Assembly (NCBI RefSeq): GCF_958979055.1 | Contig: NC_084899.1 | Location: 5,491,001-5,555,000 of the forward strand | Length of the DNA stretch: 64,000 bases | Source: Alnus glutinosa | Lineage: Eukaryota > Streptophyta > Magnoliopsida > Fagales > Betulaceae | Direction of reading: 5' to 3' | In this document: positions 31,327-42,982 of the stretch, piece after piece | How the letters are laid out: the number at the start of each line of letters is the position of its first letter | How positions within the stretch are numbered: the first letter of the stretch is position 1 | Position numbers and translations under genes: made by a program | The notes under the pieces: generated by a model | The model's database searches: none | What the model was told of the DNA's origin: nothing | What the model saw: only the letters and a program-made list of their open reading frames with translations

Positions 31327-33720
31327 ATGGTGGGAGGAGGGAGCAGGAGGGAGGAGTCGGCGGCGATAAGCAGCACGAACGTGTTCGCGGCGCTGGGTAG
31401 CTTGAAGAAGAAGAAGAAGAGCAAAGGCTCGGCGTCCGAGAAGGATTCGGAGAAGGAGAAGGAGGTGTTCTGGGCGCCGGCGAAGCTGACTGTGAAGTCG
31501 TGGGCCGATGTGGACGACGACGACGATGATTACTACGCCACCGCGGCCCCGCCCGAGGCGGCCTGGACCGCCGCCGTGGAGTCGACGGCCGTGAAGGAGA
31601 GCGAGGCCGAGCCTGCCGAGGAGGTAAATTTCTTTGATGATACATTGGTTCTGCTTGTTAAGTGGTTGTGATTTTGTTATACACGCACATGCATGTAATT
31701 TTTTATAGGATTTGTGCTGAGAGAGTCACTCTGTTGGATACTCTTCAATGGTAATTTTTGGTTATGTTTAATGGTAATGCTTATATTTCAAAAATGACGA
31801 TACAATGATCGGAACGGAACGAAGAGAATGACTTTGTTGTTTGTTGCTATTTTGGAATAATCAGTTTCTTTTTACTGTGATTTTGAGATTAGATGAAATA
31901 TGACGATTGTACATTTGTTGGGGGGATTTTTGTGTGGTACGATATGATGATTGTGCATGCTCTAAGACGAACATTTTGTGCATTTTTAGATGTATTTTCT
32001 CTTAAATTTTTGTCTGATACTTATCACACACAAAAAAAAAAAAAAAAATCTTTTTTTTTTTTGCCTGACGGATGAATTTGGTGATGTTGATGTGGGGACT
32101 ACGTGTTGCAGAGCTTTATGTGAAAATTAAGATAAAGAATCAAGATAGCAGGGAATTTGGATGCTTTTGAGTTTGACTATATTTTCACAAGTGATCAGTT
32201 TTTGCATTTAAGGAAAAACCAAGACTTTCCTTTTGTAAATGTGGCTTAGTAAATGTAAAATCACGATTTTTCCTGGAGTTCTCTCAAATTTTAAGGATTT
32301 TGGTTGGATTTTGAGGGTACAGTAGTGTTATGTCTGCTTTGGTCAATCATTTGCCACATTTGGTAGTATAGTTTCACGAAAATGACACTAATCCTTCAAA
32401 GTGCATGTGTATTGGTCCCCTGTGTAAAGGGTTGCCCGCTACTCTGTCCTGGCTTGTACGTGTTGAATGATAGCATCTTTGTTAATTTGAGAATGTTTGG
32501 TGTGGTTTATGGGGATGCATTTTGTGTTTGTTGTTGCCTTGGAATTTTTAGGATTATATTGCTTCTATGCAATCATTATGAATAACAGATATCGAAGATG
32601 TTATGTAGCTTGTCGGGATCCATGGTTTATCCATAATTTGTGTTAGTTTAACACATGTTGGTGGTGGCAGCTAATGACGGAAGACATAGCCATGAGCTTC
32701 TGTTTTGCTTTCTTCACGACAAAGCGATCGGAAGTATTTTCTTTGTTGTTGCCTTGAACTCTTTAGGGTTAGATTAACATTGTCCTGTAACTACCAATAA
32801 TGGACGTGGAAAATGTAATGCAGTCCAAGGAGTATCTGTAGTTTGTGTCAATTCAACACGTGTTGATGGTGGCCGCAAAAAAGGGTAGGCATGGCTAGTT
32901 GATAAATATCTTTCCTTTTGTTGTTTTGATGACAAAGCGATCACATCTAAATATATTGAAATTACAAATGATCCCTTTTTAGTGTATCTCTAAAGCTCTT
33001 AATTGTGTTATGTCTCAAGTTGATAATTTATTAATTGCTATGGATATAGATTTTGGCTAATGTTTTGTCGCCAAACATTTGGATGAATAGCCTGACAAGC
33101 ATCTTAGATGATGGCCTCCCATTGATGACATCCAATGTACATTTCATTTATAGCGTAAGAACTGGTTATGGACCACCAAAGTAGGTGGCATTTGACCGAG
33201 GATATCAGGTTGCTAGAGTTGACAACCTGTAGACTTGTTGCTTGGTGAACCTGGAGCAACTACAACTTGGCCTTTGATATAAGATTAATATTTATTTATG
33301 ATTTTGTTGCAAGAATGTTGCTTACGAAAGTCCCAAAATATATGTGAGATATTGAGATTTTAGCAAGTATTAATGTCAAGGAGTTCATTATTTGATTTCA
33401 CTTCCGAATATTCTTGCATAGATGAAGGTATAACCAGAAACCTTGTTTATAATGCAAGAAAATGTTGTTTCTTCTGCCTGATCTTAGTTAGTGCCCTAGT
33501 GGAATCTAAGAATCTTAGGCAGATCATGTTTTCAGGAATTTAATTGGCAGGTGTGGATAGAATATCAGGGTTAAACTGTGGACAACCACTTTTCCCAAAT
33601 TAGTTATAAAGATTATGTTGCCAAGATTTAATGTATTATTCATAAACAATGAAAAATTTTGCATATTAGGAAAAGAAAAAACTAATATAAATAGAAGACC
33701 TTTTGTTAAAAAGTACCCAA

Positions 33721-33752
<32 letters not shown>

Positions 33753-33996
33753 GGGAAGGAAATGGCCTTTTGTACAGAATTTCCTTATTAATGTTTGGAA
33801 ACCAATAGAAAGTACTCATAGCTACCAAATATGGTGATCAATCTATATGACCTAACAGTTATGAAAACAATCTTGCCAAAATAGTGAAATCAAATTTCAA
33901 TTCAAACAATAACAGGGCAATAATCATGGTAAGAATTTAAACGTCAATGACATGCTTTACCAAATAACATAGGCCAAAGTTTAACAAAATAAGGAG

Positions 33997-34038
<42 letters not shown>

Positions 34039-35248
34039 ATTTTACATGTGTTATTTGTTTATTTATTTATTTGTTACTTTTAAATAAATGTTTATTTATT
34101 TATTTTCGTTTGTCAACTAGAGTTTTATTTTCTACCTTTGGTGTAGAATGCCTTATCGTGGTGTTTTATTTGTGACTGCCCTATTTTTCATAATTGTGTA
34201 TCGTTCCTCTAGTTACATTCAGTAATTCTTAGATTTACCAATATTGGGTTCCAGGAAAGTGAAAGTGAGGAAGAAGGTCTTGACGAAGTTGATGATGATG
34301 CTGAGGAAGAACATGAAATTGAACCAGAGGCACCAGTAGAGACCGAGCCTGTTGTTAGGAAGCCTCCTGAAGCTTCCTTGGCTCCAAAAGATACAGAAAG
34401 GCAGCTTTCTAAGAAGGAACTGAAGAAAAAAGGGCTTGAAGAACTTGACGCTGTTCTTGCTGAATTAGGATATACCAACAGAGAAGACAGTGGCCGAGAT
34501 GATACCCGTGGTAATTTAGCATGTGTTTCATGTATGGGCATAGAAGTCGGTCCTTTCTTCTGTTAATTAAGGATATTTAGGTTGATTCTTAAGCAATGTA
34601 CAGAGTTTATATTATGAAACTGATCTATTAGCTTTCAAAATACAAATGCTTTCCTTTTAAACACCCATGCTGTTAAGAAGTGCAGAACTCCTGAATTACA
34701 AGAATTCAGTTGTTATTACATATCTCTTTCCCTTGAACTGCTACTGATCAATTTATTGTTCTCCCGGATTTTGTGTCTTGTAGATTAAATTTGTTATTTT
34801 TCTTTGGCTAGGTACTTGGTGGTTTTTCTGAAAATAAATTATTTTTTTCCTAATTCCTGCAGGTGTTGCACAAGAGAAGAAAACAGAGAGTCTAGATGGA
34901 GAGCTAGAAAAGAAGGAAAATACCACAGGGGAGAGCAAAAGTGCGAAAAAGAAGAAAAAGAAGGATAAATCTTCAAAGGAGCCAAAAGATTCCCAGGACC
35001 AGCCCGATGGCGCTGACACTGGAGATGCAACTGAAGAAGCTGCCGGGAGTGAAAAGGTAGAAGATATATCTTCTATTGATGTTAAAGAGCGGCTAAAGAA
35101 AGTGGCATCTATGAAGAAGAAAAAATCAAGCAAAGAGATGGATGCTGCCGCCAGAGCCGCGGCTAGTGAGGCTGCTGCAAGAAGTGCAAAGCTCGCTGCA
35201 GCAAAGAAAAAAGAGAAGAATTACTACAATCAGCAGCCGGTTAGGTAA
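31327..35248 (+). CDS. Acidic/lysine-rich coiled-coil protein of unknown function
   Basis: Exons 31327-31623, 34255-34510 and 34863-35248 give 312 aa. The N-terminus has NVFAALGSLKKKKKSKG, then FWAPAKLTVKSWADVDDDDDDYYATAAPP, a conserved plant motif. A Glu/Asp-rich stretch (ESESEEEGLDEVDDDAEEEHE) is followed by ERQLSKKELKKKGLEELDAVLAELG. The C-terminal third alternates Lys runs with Ala-rich helix (AAARAAASEAAARSAKLAAAKKKEKNYYNQQP). Low-complexity charge blocks suggest a disordered nuclear, nucleolar or ribosome-linked protein, but no named domain is seen. The end is uncertain: the stop TAA at 35246 overlaps a perfect splice donor AG|GTAAGC at 35244, so a further exon is possible. Intron 1 is 2.6 kb. 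Confidence 0.85.
33721..33752. repeat. (AAT)n microsatellite in intron 1 of the lysine-rich gene
   Basis: About ten uninterrupted AAT/ATA units. Confidence 0.9.
33999..34036. repeat. Poly-T tract in intron 1 of the lysine-rich gene
   Basis: T homopolymer of about 38 bases, about 220 bases before exon 2. The reverse complement would be a poly-A tail, so this may mark an old minus-strand retroposition; no source is recognisable. Confidence 0.85.
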
Positions 35249-35680
35249 GCTGACTGAGATCCATGGTTTTTGTAATTTCTTTTTCTTTTCTCATATATGA
35301 ACATGTACCTTTTTTTATTTGGTGAATGCAAAATAAACATCGGGAACTGGTTTTGTGAAGTTGAGTTTCATAAAGAAACTTCTAGTTTTACTTGATATAT
35401 CTTTTTAAATTTATAATTATTTGTCATATTTTTATAGTCAAGTGTTCAAATTATTCATGAAATTCATCGCATACACGTTTATATTAAGTATTTGAAATTG
35501 GGTAAATTATTCTGTATCAATTTCTTTATCCGGTTTAAAAAATACAGCAACCCTCTTGCATGCAGTGGTGTTTTCTTTTGGCCGGTGGACTTATTTAACA
35601 ACGAAAAATAACATAAATCAAGATCATGAATGATATCACCACCAACTGTTCCACACCAATATACCTTCATAATCCCAATC

Positions 35681-35693
35681 TATATATATATTT
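35681..35693 (+). promoter_or_regulatory. TATA box of the BAHD gene
   Basis: TATATATATATTT about 90-100 bases before the start codon at 35781, a normal distance for a plant core promoter. Only about 430 bases separate it from the preceding stop codon, so the promoter is compact. Confidence 0.55.
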
Positions 35694-35739
35694 AGCCCAA
35701 GCATCTTTGTATGTCAAAGCAAAACTCTTTCCTCTACAA

Positions 35740-35823
35740 ATGTCACCACCGCTTGGCATGACTTCTGTCAGCGCTCTCTCATGGCTCTTCCGTGGGTTCA
35801 AGAGCTCCATTTCGCTCACCTGA
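35740..35823 (+). other. Upstream ORF overlapping the BAHD start codon
   Basis: ATG at 35740 opens a 27-codon frame (MSPPLGMTSVSALSWLFRG...) out of frame with the BAHD gene and ending at 35823, past its ATG at 35781. If the transcript starts about 30 bases below the TATA box, ribosomes would meet this ATG first. It could lower translation of the enzyme; this is inference. Confidence 0.45.
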
Positions 35824-37163
35824 GAATATCTCTCACCATTGATCGTATGGTTCCTGTCATGCCCTCAAGCTCCATTCCTGCCAGCCCCGGCGATAGCCTT
35901 TACCTATCTAACCTCGATGACATGATCGGAGCACGCGTTTTCACCCCTACAATATATTTTTATCAGTCCGGTGACATGAATTCCGGCCAAAAACCCGTCA
36001 TGAAAATACTAGGCGATGCTCTTGCAGAAGTCCTAGTCCCTTACTATCCTTTATCTGGCAGGCTTAGAGAGACCGAAAACGGTAAACTGGAAGTGTTTTT
36101 TGGACCGAAACAAGGGGCACTCATGGTGGAGGCACACTCTGAAATGGCCTTAGCAGATTTAGGAGACCTCACAGTGCCAAACCCTGGCTGGGAACCATTA
36201 ATCTTCAAGTTCCCTGATGAGGAGCCATACAAAGTTCTTGACATGCCATTGGTCATAGCTCAGGTAACTATTTTTAGATGTGGTGGCTTTAGCCTGGGCT
36301 TGAGGCTTTGCCATTGTATTTGTGATGGAATTGGTGCCATGCAATTTGTTGGGGCATGGGCTGCCACAGCAAAGGCAGGTGCCTTGATAACAAACCCTCA
36401 GCCATGTTGGGAAAGGGAACTTTTTCTGCCTCGCAACCCTCCGGTGGTGAAATTCCCACACCTCGAATTTATGAGAATTGAAGATGGCTCGAGCCTGACA
36501 ATGAGCTTGTGGCAAACCAAGCCCGTTCAGAAGTGTTATAGGATTAGTCGGGAGTTCCAATCTTATTTGAAACATATGGCTCAGCCGGATGATGTTTTTG
36601 CATGCACTACCTTTGATGCTATGGCTGCTCATATATGGAGGTCATGGGTGAGAGCACTAGATGTAAAACCACTAGAATATGAGCTTCGGCTTACATTTTC
36701 CGTCAATGCCCGTCGTAAGCTACAAAACCCACCATTAAAAGAAGGGTTTTATGGCAACGTGCTGTGTGTAGCATGTGCAACAAGCACCGTCTCGGAGCTT
36801 GTAAATAGCCAGCTCTCTGACACGACCCGTTTAGTTCACAAAGCCAGGCTCAATGTTTCAGAAGAGTATTTGAGGTCTACAGTGGATTTCATTGAGGTGG
36901 ATCGGCCAAAAAAACTTGAATTTGGAGGGAAATTGACAATTACTCAATGGACTAGATTTTCCATATATGAGTGTGCAGATTTTGGGTGGGGAAGGCCACT
37001 ATATGCTGGTCCTATAGATCTGAGTCCCACGCCTCAAGTTTGTGTGTTCCTCCCAGAAGGAAAGGCTGATCTTAATGGGACAATGGTGGTATGCATTTGC
37101 CTGCCAGAGGCCGTTACCGATAGGTTTACAGAATATTTTGTGTCTGATATGCTCCAGCAATGA
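35781..37163 (+). CDS. BAHD (HXXXD-type) acyltransferase
   Basis: Single exon, 460 aa, the usual size for the family. The catalytic motif HXXXD appears as HCICDGIGAMQF (His about 178, Asp 182), and the structural DFGWG motif as ADFGWGRPLYAGP (about 400). Other family blocks are PYYPLSGRLRE near the N-terminus and SVNARRKL in the middle. BAHD enzymes move an acyl group from acyl-CoA to an alcohol or amine in the cytosol. By its motifs (LSNLDDMIGARVFTPTIYFY, KVLDMPLVIAQVT) it groups with hydroxyacid/alcohol acyltransferases related to those of cutin and suberin metabolism, but the substrate cannot be told from sequence alone. Both catalytic residues are intact and no frame defect is seen, so it should be active. 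Confidence 0.93.
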   Translation: MALPWVQELHFAHLRISLTIDRMVPVMPSSSIPASPGDSLYLSNLDDMIGARVFTPTIYFYQSGDMNSGQKPVMKILGDALAEVLVPYYPLSGRLRETENGKLEVFFGPKQGALMVEAHSEMALADLGDLTVPNPGWEPLIFKFPDEEPYKVLDMPLVIAQVTIFRCGGFSLGLRLCHCICDGIGAMQFVGAWAATAKAGALITNPQPCWERELFLPRNPPVVKFPHLEFMRIEDGSSLTMSLWQTKPVQKCYRISREFQSYLKHMAQPDDVFACTTFDAMAAHIWRSWVRALDVKPLEYELRLTFSVNARRKLQNPPLKEGFYGNVLCVACATSTVSELVNSQLSDTTRLVHKARLNVSEEYLRSTVDFIEVDRPKKLEFGGKLTITQWTRFSIYECADFGWGRPLYAGPIDLSPTPQVCVFLPEGKADLNGTMVVCICLPEAVTDRFTEYFVSDMLQQ

Positions 37164-37956
37164 AAACCGTGTTGTAAATACTAAAAATTAAGCTCCAGCA
37201 CTAAGACCATGCATTGGAAATAAAGTATCAAAGATCAATGCATATTTTGTAGTTCAACTTGTAGGGTAGATTTACTTGTTCACCACTTCTAACCTCTCTA
37301 TATATAAATAGAGACCATTGTAATACTGTTCATAACTTATTTTAATACAAGATGTAGCCCTAACGTTTCCGCTCTCTTCTCTCTTTCATATTATATTTCC
37401 CATAGTATATTTCTACACAATTTTTGTCAATATGGCTGTGTTTTGAATGGCAGCATCATTGAGTAAGGACGGACATAAAATTTATCATTGATTATCAAAA
37501 AAAAAAAAAAAAAAAAAATCAAACTCTAATATGGTAAAAAATAAATAAACGATCTCTAATTATGGTAAAAAAAAAATAATAATAATTGGGGCCTTAAAAA
37601 CAGTAATGCTAAGCACCATCTTTTTATCCTCTCAAAACTGATGTGGCTTTTAAAATACCATTGGGTACATAATTCCACAATTTAGTACGTAAATTCTGAA
37701 AAAAAAAAATTAAAAAAAATCTTGGATTTAAATTTATAGGAAATCGTTTATGAACTTTTTACAAATATAGATGCATGGAAAGCACAATATTGCAATAAAT
37801 AACTATACAATTTTAACTTACGTAACAACAATGACAATAACTATGAAATTTGTTTTCTTTAAACTTTGCATGAGATTGGAACAATTTTGTTTATTTTTTT
37901 GCCTTGAGCCCTTTAACCGCCGTATCTTGAAAGACTTTTATGTTTCAGAAAACTAA
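37164..37956. other. BAHD 3' flank and spacer
   Basis: AT-rich, with A runs at about 37497-37518 and 37566. Near 37626 lies a fragment of the TATCCTCTCAAAA MITE family seen at 16010. No gene is supported. Confidence 0.45.
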
Positions 37957-38494
37957 TGATCCGTTTGTTTCAGCGTAAAATATTTTTTAAAAAGTATTAT
38001 TTGTATTTTTCAATATTTGGTACAACTAAAAACGATGGTCAACGAAAATCATTTTCAGTTTGACTGTAAAAACCTCTTTAATTTTTGAAAACGATTTACA
38101 GTTTTAAAAACCCTAAATCGTTTTCTAGGTTTAAACTCTTCATTCTTGCAGGCACGTTTATTGGAATCCGTCATCGCCAGACATTGGAGTTTGTTGGTAG
38201 TCCGAATCTACTACCGAAGGTTCTCAAATTTTGGTATTCGATCGCCGGAATCCGGCGACTTCCGACCACCGTTGTCGGATTCCGGCAACCAGATTTCTCC
38301 TAAATTGGTCGAAATCCAGCCAGTTTACTGTGCCAGATTCCAGCCACCTTCGTTGGAATTCGGTTAACCCAGATTCTAGCAAAACTTACGAAATCTGCCC
38401 ATTACCACTGGATTTTGGCCTCCATCGCTGGAATTCTGCTGGCCAGTGACAGAATCTCGCCACTGGTGGTTTTTCGTACGAAACAAACAAAGCA
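37957..38494. mobile_element. MITE, TGATCCGTTTG family (best copy)
   Basis: Left end TGATCCGTTTGTTTC and right end GAAACAAACAAAGCA form terminal inverted repeats, flanked by TAA on both sides (37954-37956, 38495-38497). The interior (about 38150-38460) has many degenerate TCCGGCAACC, GGAATCCG and TCTAGC units. Related copies are at 1000-1660 and 5859-5965. A 3-bp TAA TSD fits the PIF/Harbinger group. Confidence 0.75.
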
Positions 38495-38976
38495 TAAGTA
38501 GAAGCTAAGTTTCTTATTGAGACAAAACTTACAAGCACTCAAGTAACAAGAATTATAAGAATTAAAGAGACAAGAGTTAGAAGATGATAGATTAAATTTA
38601 TTGTTGTTAATGTAGAAATAGAAGATACTTATAATGTTAGACTATTTCTCTATAAATAGAGTCTTGTATTCAATCAAATTAATCAAAAAAATATGTAACA
38701 AAAAAAAAATAAAAATTTTGACGTTTGGATGTAAGACATAAGCCGAATTACCTTAATTGTGTCTCTTTTTTATTCTTATCTCTTTCCTAAATTATGTGTT
38801 CTTACGCTTCTAATTACCTTACTTCAGACACTCTCTCTCTAAATTATCCAAAGCTAGTGAATTAAGTAATTAACCACTTTCTTTGTTTCAAAACAAGCTG
38901 AGGAATCATCTATTTATAGAAAATATTTACCATGCACCAATCTACTCATACGAAGTGCATTTGCCGTCAAGCCTAA

Positions 38977-39322
38977 GGATGCATTTGGGATTGCGATTTT
39001 GTAGAGAAAAAAGTGCGATTTTAAAACAAATCGCAGAAAATGAACCGTTTGAAAACTGCGTTTTTAAAAAATTGCGATTTGAAAACGCAGAAAAATGTTT
39101 ATTCAAATCGCAGGCAATGGGGTGCTTTTTTGAAAACGCAATATTTTAAAAGGCTAACCTGTGATTTTAAAGGCCAAACTACGATTTTGCCAAACACTTA
39201 ACTGCGTTTTTAAAAATCACTTTTTTAAATCGCATATTTTAAAATTACTATTTTAAAATCGCACATTTTAAAATCATTATTTTTAAATCGTATTTTTTGA
39301 AATCGCAAACCCAAACGAACCC
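38977..39322. mobile_element. Tourist-like MITE (family A, copy 2)
   Basis: GGATGCATTTGGGATTGCGA at the left and CGCAAACCCAAACGAACCC-type right end, flanked by TAA (38974-38976, 39323-39325). It is closely similar to 7472-7746 but carries about 70 extra bases near the right end, made of repeated AAAATCNNNATTTTAAAATC units. Confidence 0.85.
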
Positions 39323-39338
39323 TAAATCCACCGTTATA

Positions 39339-39623
39339 AATCTTTCAATTTTTTTTTTTAATTTCAATTGTTCGTTAAATTTTTTTGTTAAATTCTATCA
39401 AAATTTTTAAAATACCCTTCAAATATATATATATTTTTTAAAAAAATTGATAAGATATAAGTATTGGTCAGAACTTAACAGAATTTGAAAAATATCCACA
39501 ATCGAATCTTTGAAATTTTTTATAAATTTCTTTTAAAAAATAAACACGAGTATTTTGAGAATTTTAATAGAATTTAACAGAAAATTCTAACGAATAGTTA
39601 AAATTGAAAAAAATTGAAAGATT
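39339..39623. mobile_element. Inverted-repeat element next to the Tourist-like MITE
   Basis: The left arm (AATCTTTCAATTTTT ... TTCGTTAAATTTT ... GTTAAATTCTATCAAAATTT) is matched in inverse order by the right arm ending GAAAAAAATTGAAAGATT. Arms are about 75 bases. TSD is not clear; the element abuts the MITE at 38977-39322. Confidence 0.6.
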
Positions 39624-39711
39624 GATACTTTAAATTGACACTTTTTAAAATTTGATATATTTTTTTTCAAAATTAATAAAAAATCATGGGTTATAAGTGA
39701 AGTTTTTCCTA

Positions 39712-39738
39712 TTATTATTATTATTATTATTATCATCA
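39712..39738. repeat. (TTA)n microsatellite
   Basis: About eight TTA units followed by TCATCATC. Confidence 0.85.
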
Positions 39739-39852
39739 TCAATACAGATGATAACTTTTCATTAAACTCAAAACAAGAACCTTATATCAAACGCATAAAA
39801 ACGATGTTGTTTTATATTATATATTATTGTTATTATAATGTAATATAAGAAT

Positions 39853-40035
39853 GAATAATGATTCAATGCCACCTAAATATACAATTTTTTACCACCTTGC
39901 CTATGTGGCAAGGTGGTCCTCCACTATTTTTTGAGTTTTTTTATTTTTTAAAAATAAATTAAGGTGGTGGACCACCTTGCCACATAGACAAAGTGGTGAA
40001 AAGTTGTATATTTAGGTGGTAGTGAATCATTGCTC
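39853..40035. mobile_element. Mutator-type MITE, 183 bp, perfect 9-bp TSD
   Basis: GAATAATGATTC and the inverse of GAATCATTGCTC start long arms holding CCACCTAAATATACAA and CCACCTTGCC...GTGGCAAGGTGG. TATAAGAAT is duplicated exactly at 39844-39852 and 40036-40044. Nearly the whole element pairs with itself. Confidence 0.85.
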
Positions 40036-40339
40036 TATAAGAATAGGTGGTCATCATATTCCAACTACCTAAAAAATGGTTACATAATTATGAAGCAATT
40101 AATAACCGTTCCCTTGAAAATCTTAACAGCGTAAGCTTTTGGGGTGATGTATACGATTACCATCAACAAATCACGTTAACCAGCTTTTCCTTCAATGTTT
40201 GCTTTTACTTTTAGGTTCCTGATTCTACTTCCCACACGTTACTCTAAGCCCAAGCATTCGATTGTTCGAACGATTCTTAAGGGGACTCGACGTAGGGTAT
40301 ACGCTGCGATCCTTGGACGTTCTTGGTCGTCCAGCGCTG

Positions 40340-41135
40340 GTAATCTCAAATTTACTTTTTGCTTATGTTTGTTTGTTTGTTTGTTTGTTTTTTTAACCTC
40401 TTTGGTTAAACTCAATTATCCTCTGTTTGGTTGCCGAGAAATGGAGAAAAAGAAAGAATTGGAAATAAAAATTGAGGCGGTATGTTTTTGTTTTCACTCG
40501 GAAATTAAACACTCGACTGTGTTACAGTTCCTTTTTTTTTTTTATTATTAGTTTTGTCTTTTTTGAATTATCTTATATTTTTCCTCTATTTTTTCTCAAC
40601 GACCAAACGTAACCTTTTCTATGTATATATAATATATATAAATCGATGATGAAATTTATATGCATTTTAGTTGTGTATATGGTAGCTATATTGCCTTACG
40701 ATTATATACAAAACTTTGTTCTTTATGATATTCACATCGAATTCCGGAGGTTAATTGTGGAAGATTACACAATATTTCGCGGAAAATCATGTGAACTGTA
40801 TACATCTTTTTCTTGCTAGCTTTTTGAGTAGTAAGATTGCTTGCTTGGATGCGAGTTGGGATTGACGGCATTTTAGAAAATATAAACATCATTCATTTTA
40901 TTGGTAACACACTATTAGCGGTTAAGTCAGAAATTGGTGTACGAAGACTTCTCTTTAACTCATATTCTTTGCACTTGTCTACATCTTTGGCTAATTGATA
41001 GTTTTGGCATATCTCCATATCTACCAGGATATTCTTATGTTTGAGACTATCTGGATTTCTTCTTAGATTGTTATGCTCTTTTTTTTTTGGTTCTATCTTC
41101 TCTTCTTAGTGACCACTCTCTTCTCTCTTTTTCAG
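40340..41135 (+). other. Probable intron in the 5' UTR of the PAM2/CUE gene
   Basis: A good donor (CGCTG|GTAATC) at 40340 and a pyrimidine-rich acceptor (TCTTTTTCAG) ending at 41135 or 41138 stand upstream of the ATG at 41176. The preceding 40230-40339 stretch is GC-richer than its surroundings, as a 5' leader exon would be. This placement is inferred. Confidence 0.45.
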
Positions 41136-41175
41136 CAGTTTTCAAGTCTTATCAATTGAGAAAAGGAATCAAGGA

Positions 41176-42268
41176 ATGTCATCCTTAAACCCAAATGCAG
41201 AATTATACATACCACTTAACAAAAAAGAAGCAAAGGATGAGAATTATGTTTCTGGGTTAACAACAGAGGGTTCTTTGAAGAATGGTCATAAGACTACTTG
41301 GTCCAGTTGTCCTCCTAAAGGCAACAGTGGAATTGATCAAAGCTATCTCCAAGCTGATGCTGATTGTGACATCCATGGCTTCAAGGGTCTTCTCATTGGC
41401 AGTGATTTCACAGAGAAGGGTCTACATGGTTCAAGTGAACTGACAAAAAAGCACTGCATAGAGGAAGACCCTGAGATGGATCTGGCTTATCTGGAAATCA
41501 TGTTTCCCAATATGTCGGAGCAGTCACTTGCTGATGTTTACTCTGTTAATGGGGGTGACCTGGAAGCCTCAATTGATATGCTGAATGAACTAGAGGGACA
41601 AGTGGTATGAAGTGAAAACTATTACTTCAAATTATAGCATTCCAGAAATTACATCTGATGTTGTTATCGTAGTGATGGTGGGTTTAATTTCAATGCTACT
41701 TTACTCTTGAACAAATGCATTAATAGAATTGCAGGGAGGAGACTCCCATCCACCATTGCCGCCCTGTCAGAAATAAAAATTTTAGGAGATGGTTAGTTGA
41801 GTTTATATCTCCACGACATAGTTACATAAATTGTAGCCAAGATGGGAGAGTGATGATACCTTACATGTTGAGCCCTTTGGCATTATATGCTTATATGCAA
41901 CAGCTTAGATTTTGTTTCCGTTCTTTTTGTTAAAGTAATTCCACCTTGCTTTTTATTAGAAATCAGTTGATGGTCTAAGATTTGAGTAGTGGGCGTTTTT
42001 GTGTAATATCTAAGATATGATTTTGCCTATGAGTTCTCCTATAGTTATTTTTTCTCAACTATTCTGATATTTTCTGCTCTGGATTGTTTCAAATTTGCAG
42101 CTCTGCCCAGTTGATTTTCCTAAACACCTGCCTGACCAATTGCACATTGGTGATGTGTCAGAATGTAGAGTTACTGAAGGTTCTTCTACAAACCTGAAGA
42201 ACGTTTTCTCTGGGGAAGCCAGTGGGTCTGCAGCTGGTCCTTCAGATTCAGGCTCGAAACTGCATTGA
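41176..42268 (+). CDS. PAM2- and CUE-domain protein (CID5/CID6-like)
   Basis: Two exons, 41176-41604 and 42101-42268, give 198 aa. Residues 2-14 hold a PAM2 motif (SSLNPNAELYIPL), which binds the MLLE domain of poly(A)-binding protein. Residues about 95-140 form a CUE domain (MDLAYLEIMFPNMSEQSLADVYSVNGGDLEASIDMLNEL), which binds ubiquitin. This pair, in this order and length, defines the small CID5/CID6-type CTC-interacting-domain proteins of plants, thought to link poly(A)-binding protein with ubiquitin. The tail after the CUE domain is low-complexity (GEASGSAAGPSDSGS). Splice phases fit and no defect is seen. Confidence 0.9.
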
Positions 42269-42947
42269 CAAAAAAGATTGAAAAAGAGGGGGAGAGAATG
42301 ACTTGGCCTGCTTCAGAAGTTCTAGATAAGTAAGCAACTGGGTTATGGAATACAAGTCATGGAGTTCCTTTTGATATATTTTGTAAAGCATAACTGTTTG
42401 CACATTTCTTTACTGGTTAACACTTTTTTATTTTTTATTTTTTTTTCAGTAGAAATTATATTGCACGATGTCGATGCGATACAAACCTCATGTAACATCA
42501 TTACTAATTTGTAAGGTAAGGGTGTCCATGAATTTATATACACATGGTTAAGATTGCACTTAAATCACATGAGACATTTAGGACCATAATATACCATCTC
42601 GTTCTATAACCGATGTCTACGGCGGCCCACTTTATCGACATTGACCTGATGGTAGCCTACTATTTCTCTTTTAGCAACTTCACTCACCTGTCAGTATTCA
42701 ATGACTTTACACTATGCCCCTATATAATACCAAGATATTTAATTCGATTTTATATTTGACGAGTTGCTCCGATCCTATACTCGACATGGTGGTTGACTTT
42801 AATACCAAATCATATAAACAGCAAGTAGAGCTCACCAAGGAGAGAATGCCCAAAAACTCAAGTAGAACTTATCCTTAAAAATAGTTAAGATACACTTAAA
42901 TTGGACCACCATGTATGTCCATTTTCTATTCTTTTCTTTCTTCTTCT

Positions 42948-42982
<35 letters not shown>

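Noticed and set aside
31247..31645. Minus-strand Pro/Ser/Arg-rich 132-aa frame
   Set aside because: It is the antisense of exon 1 of the lysine-rich gene, whose GC-rich codons keep the opposite strand open.
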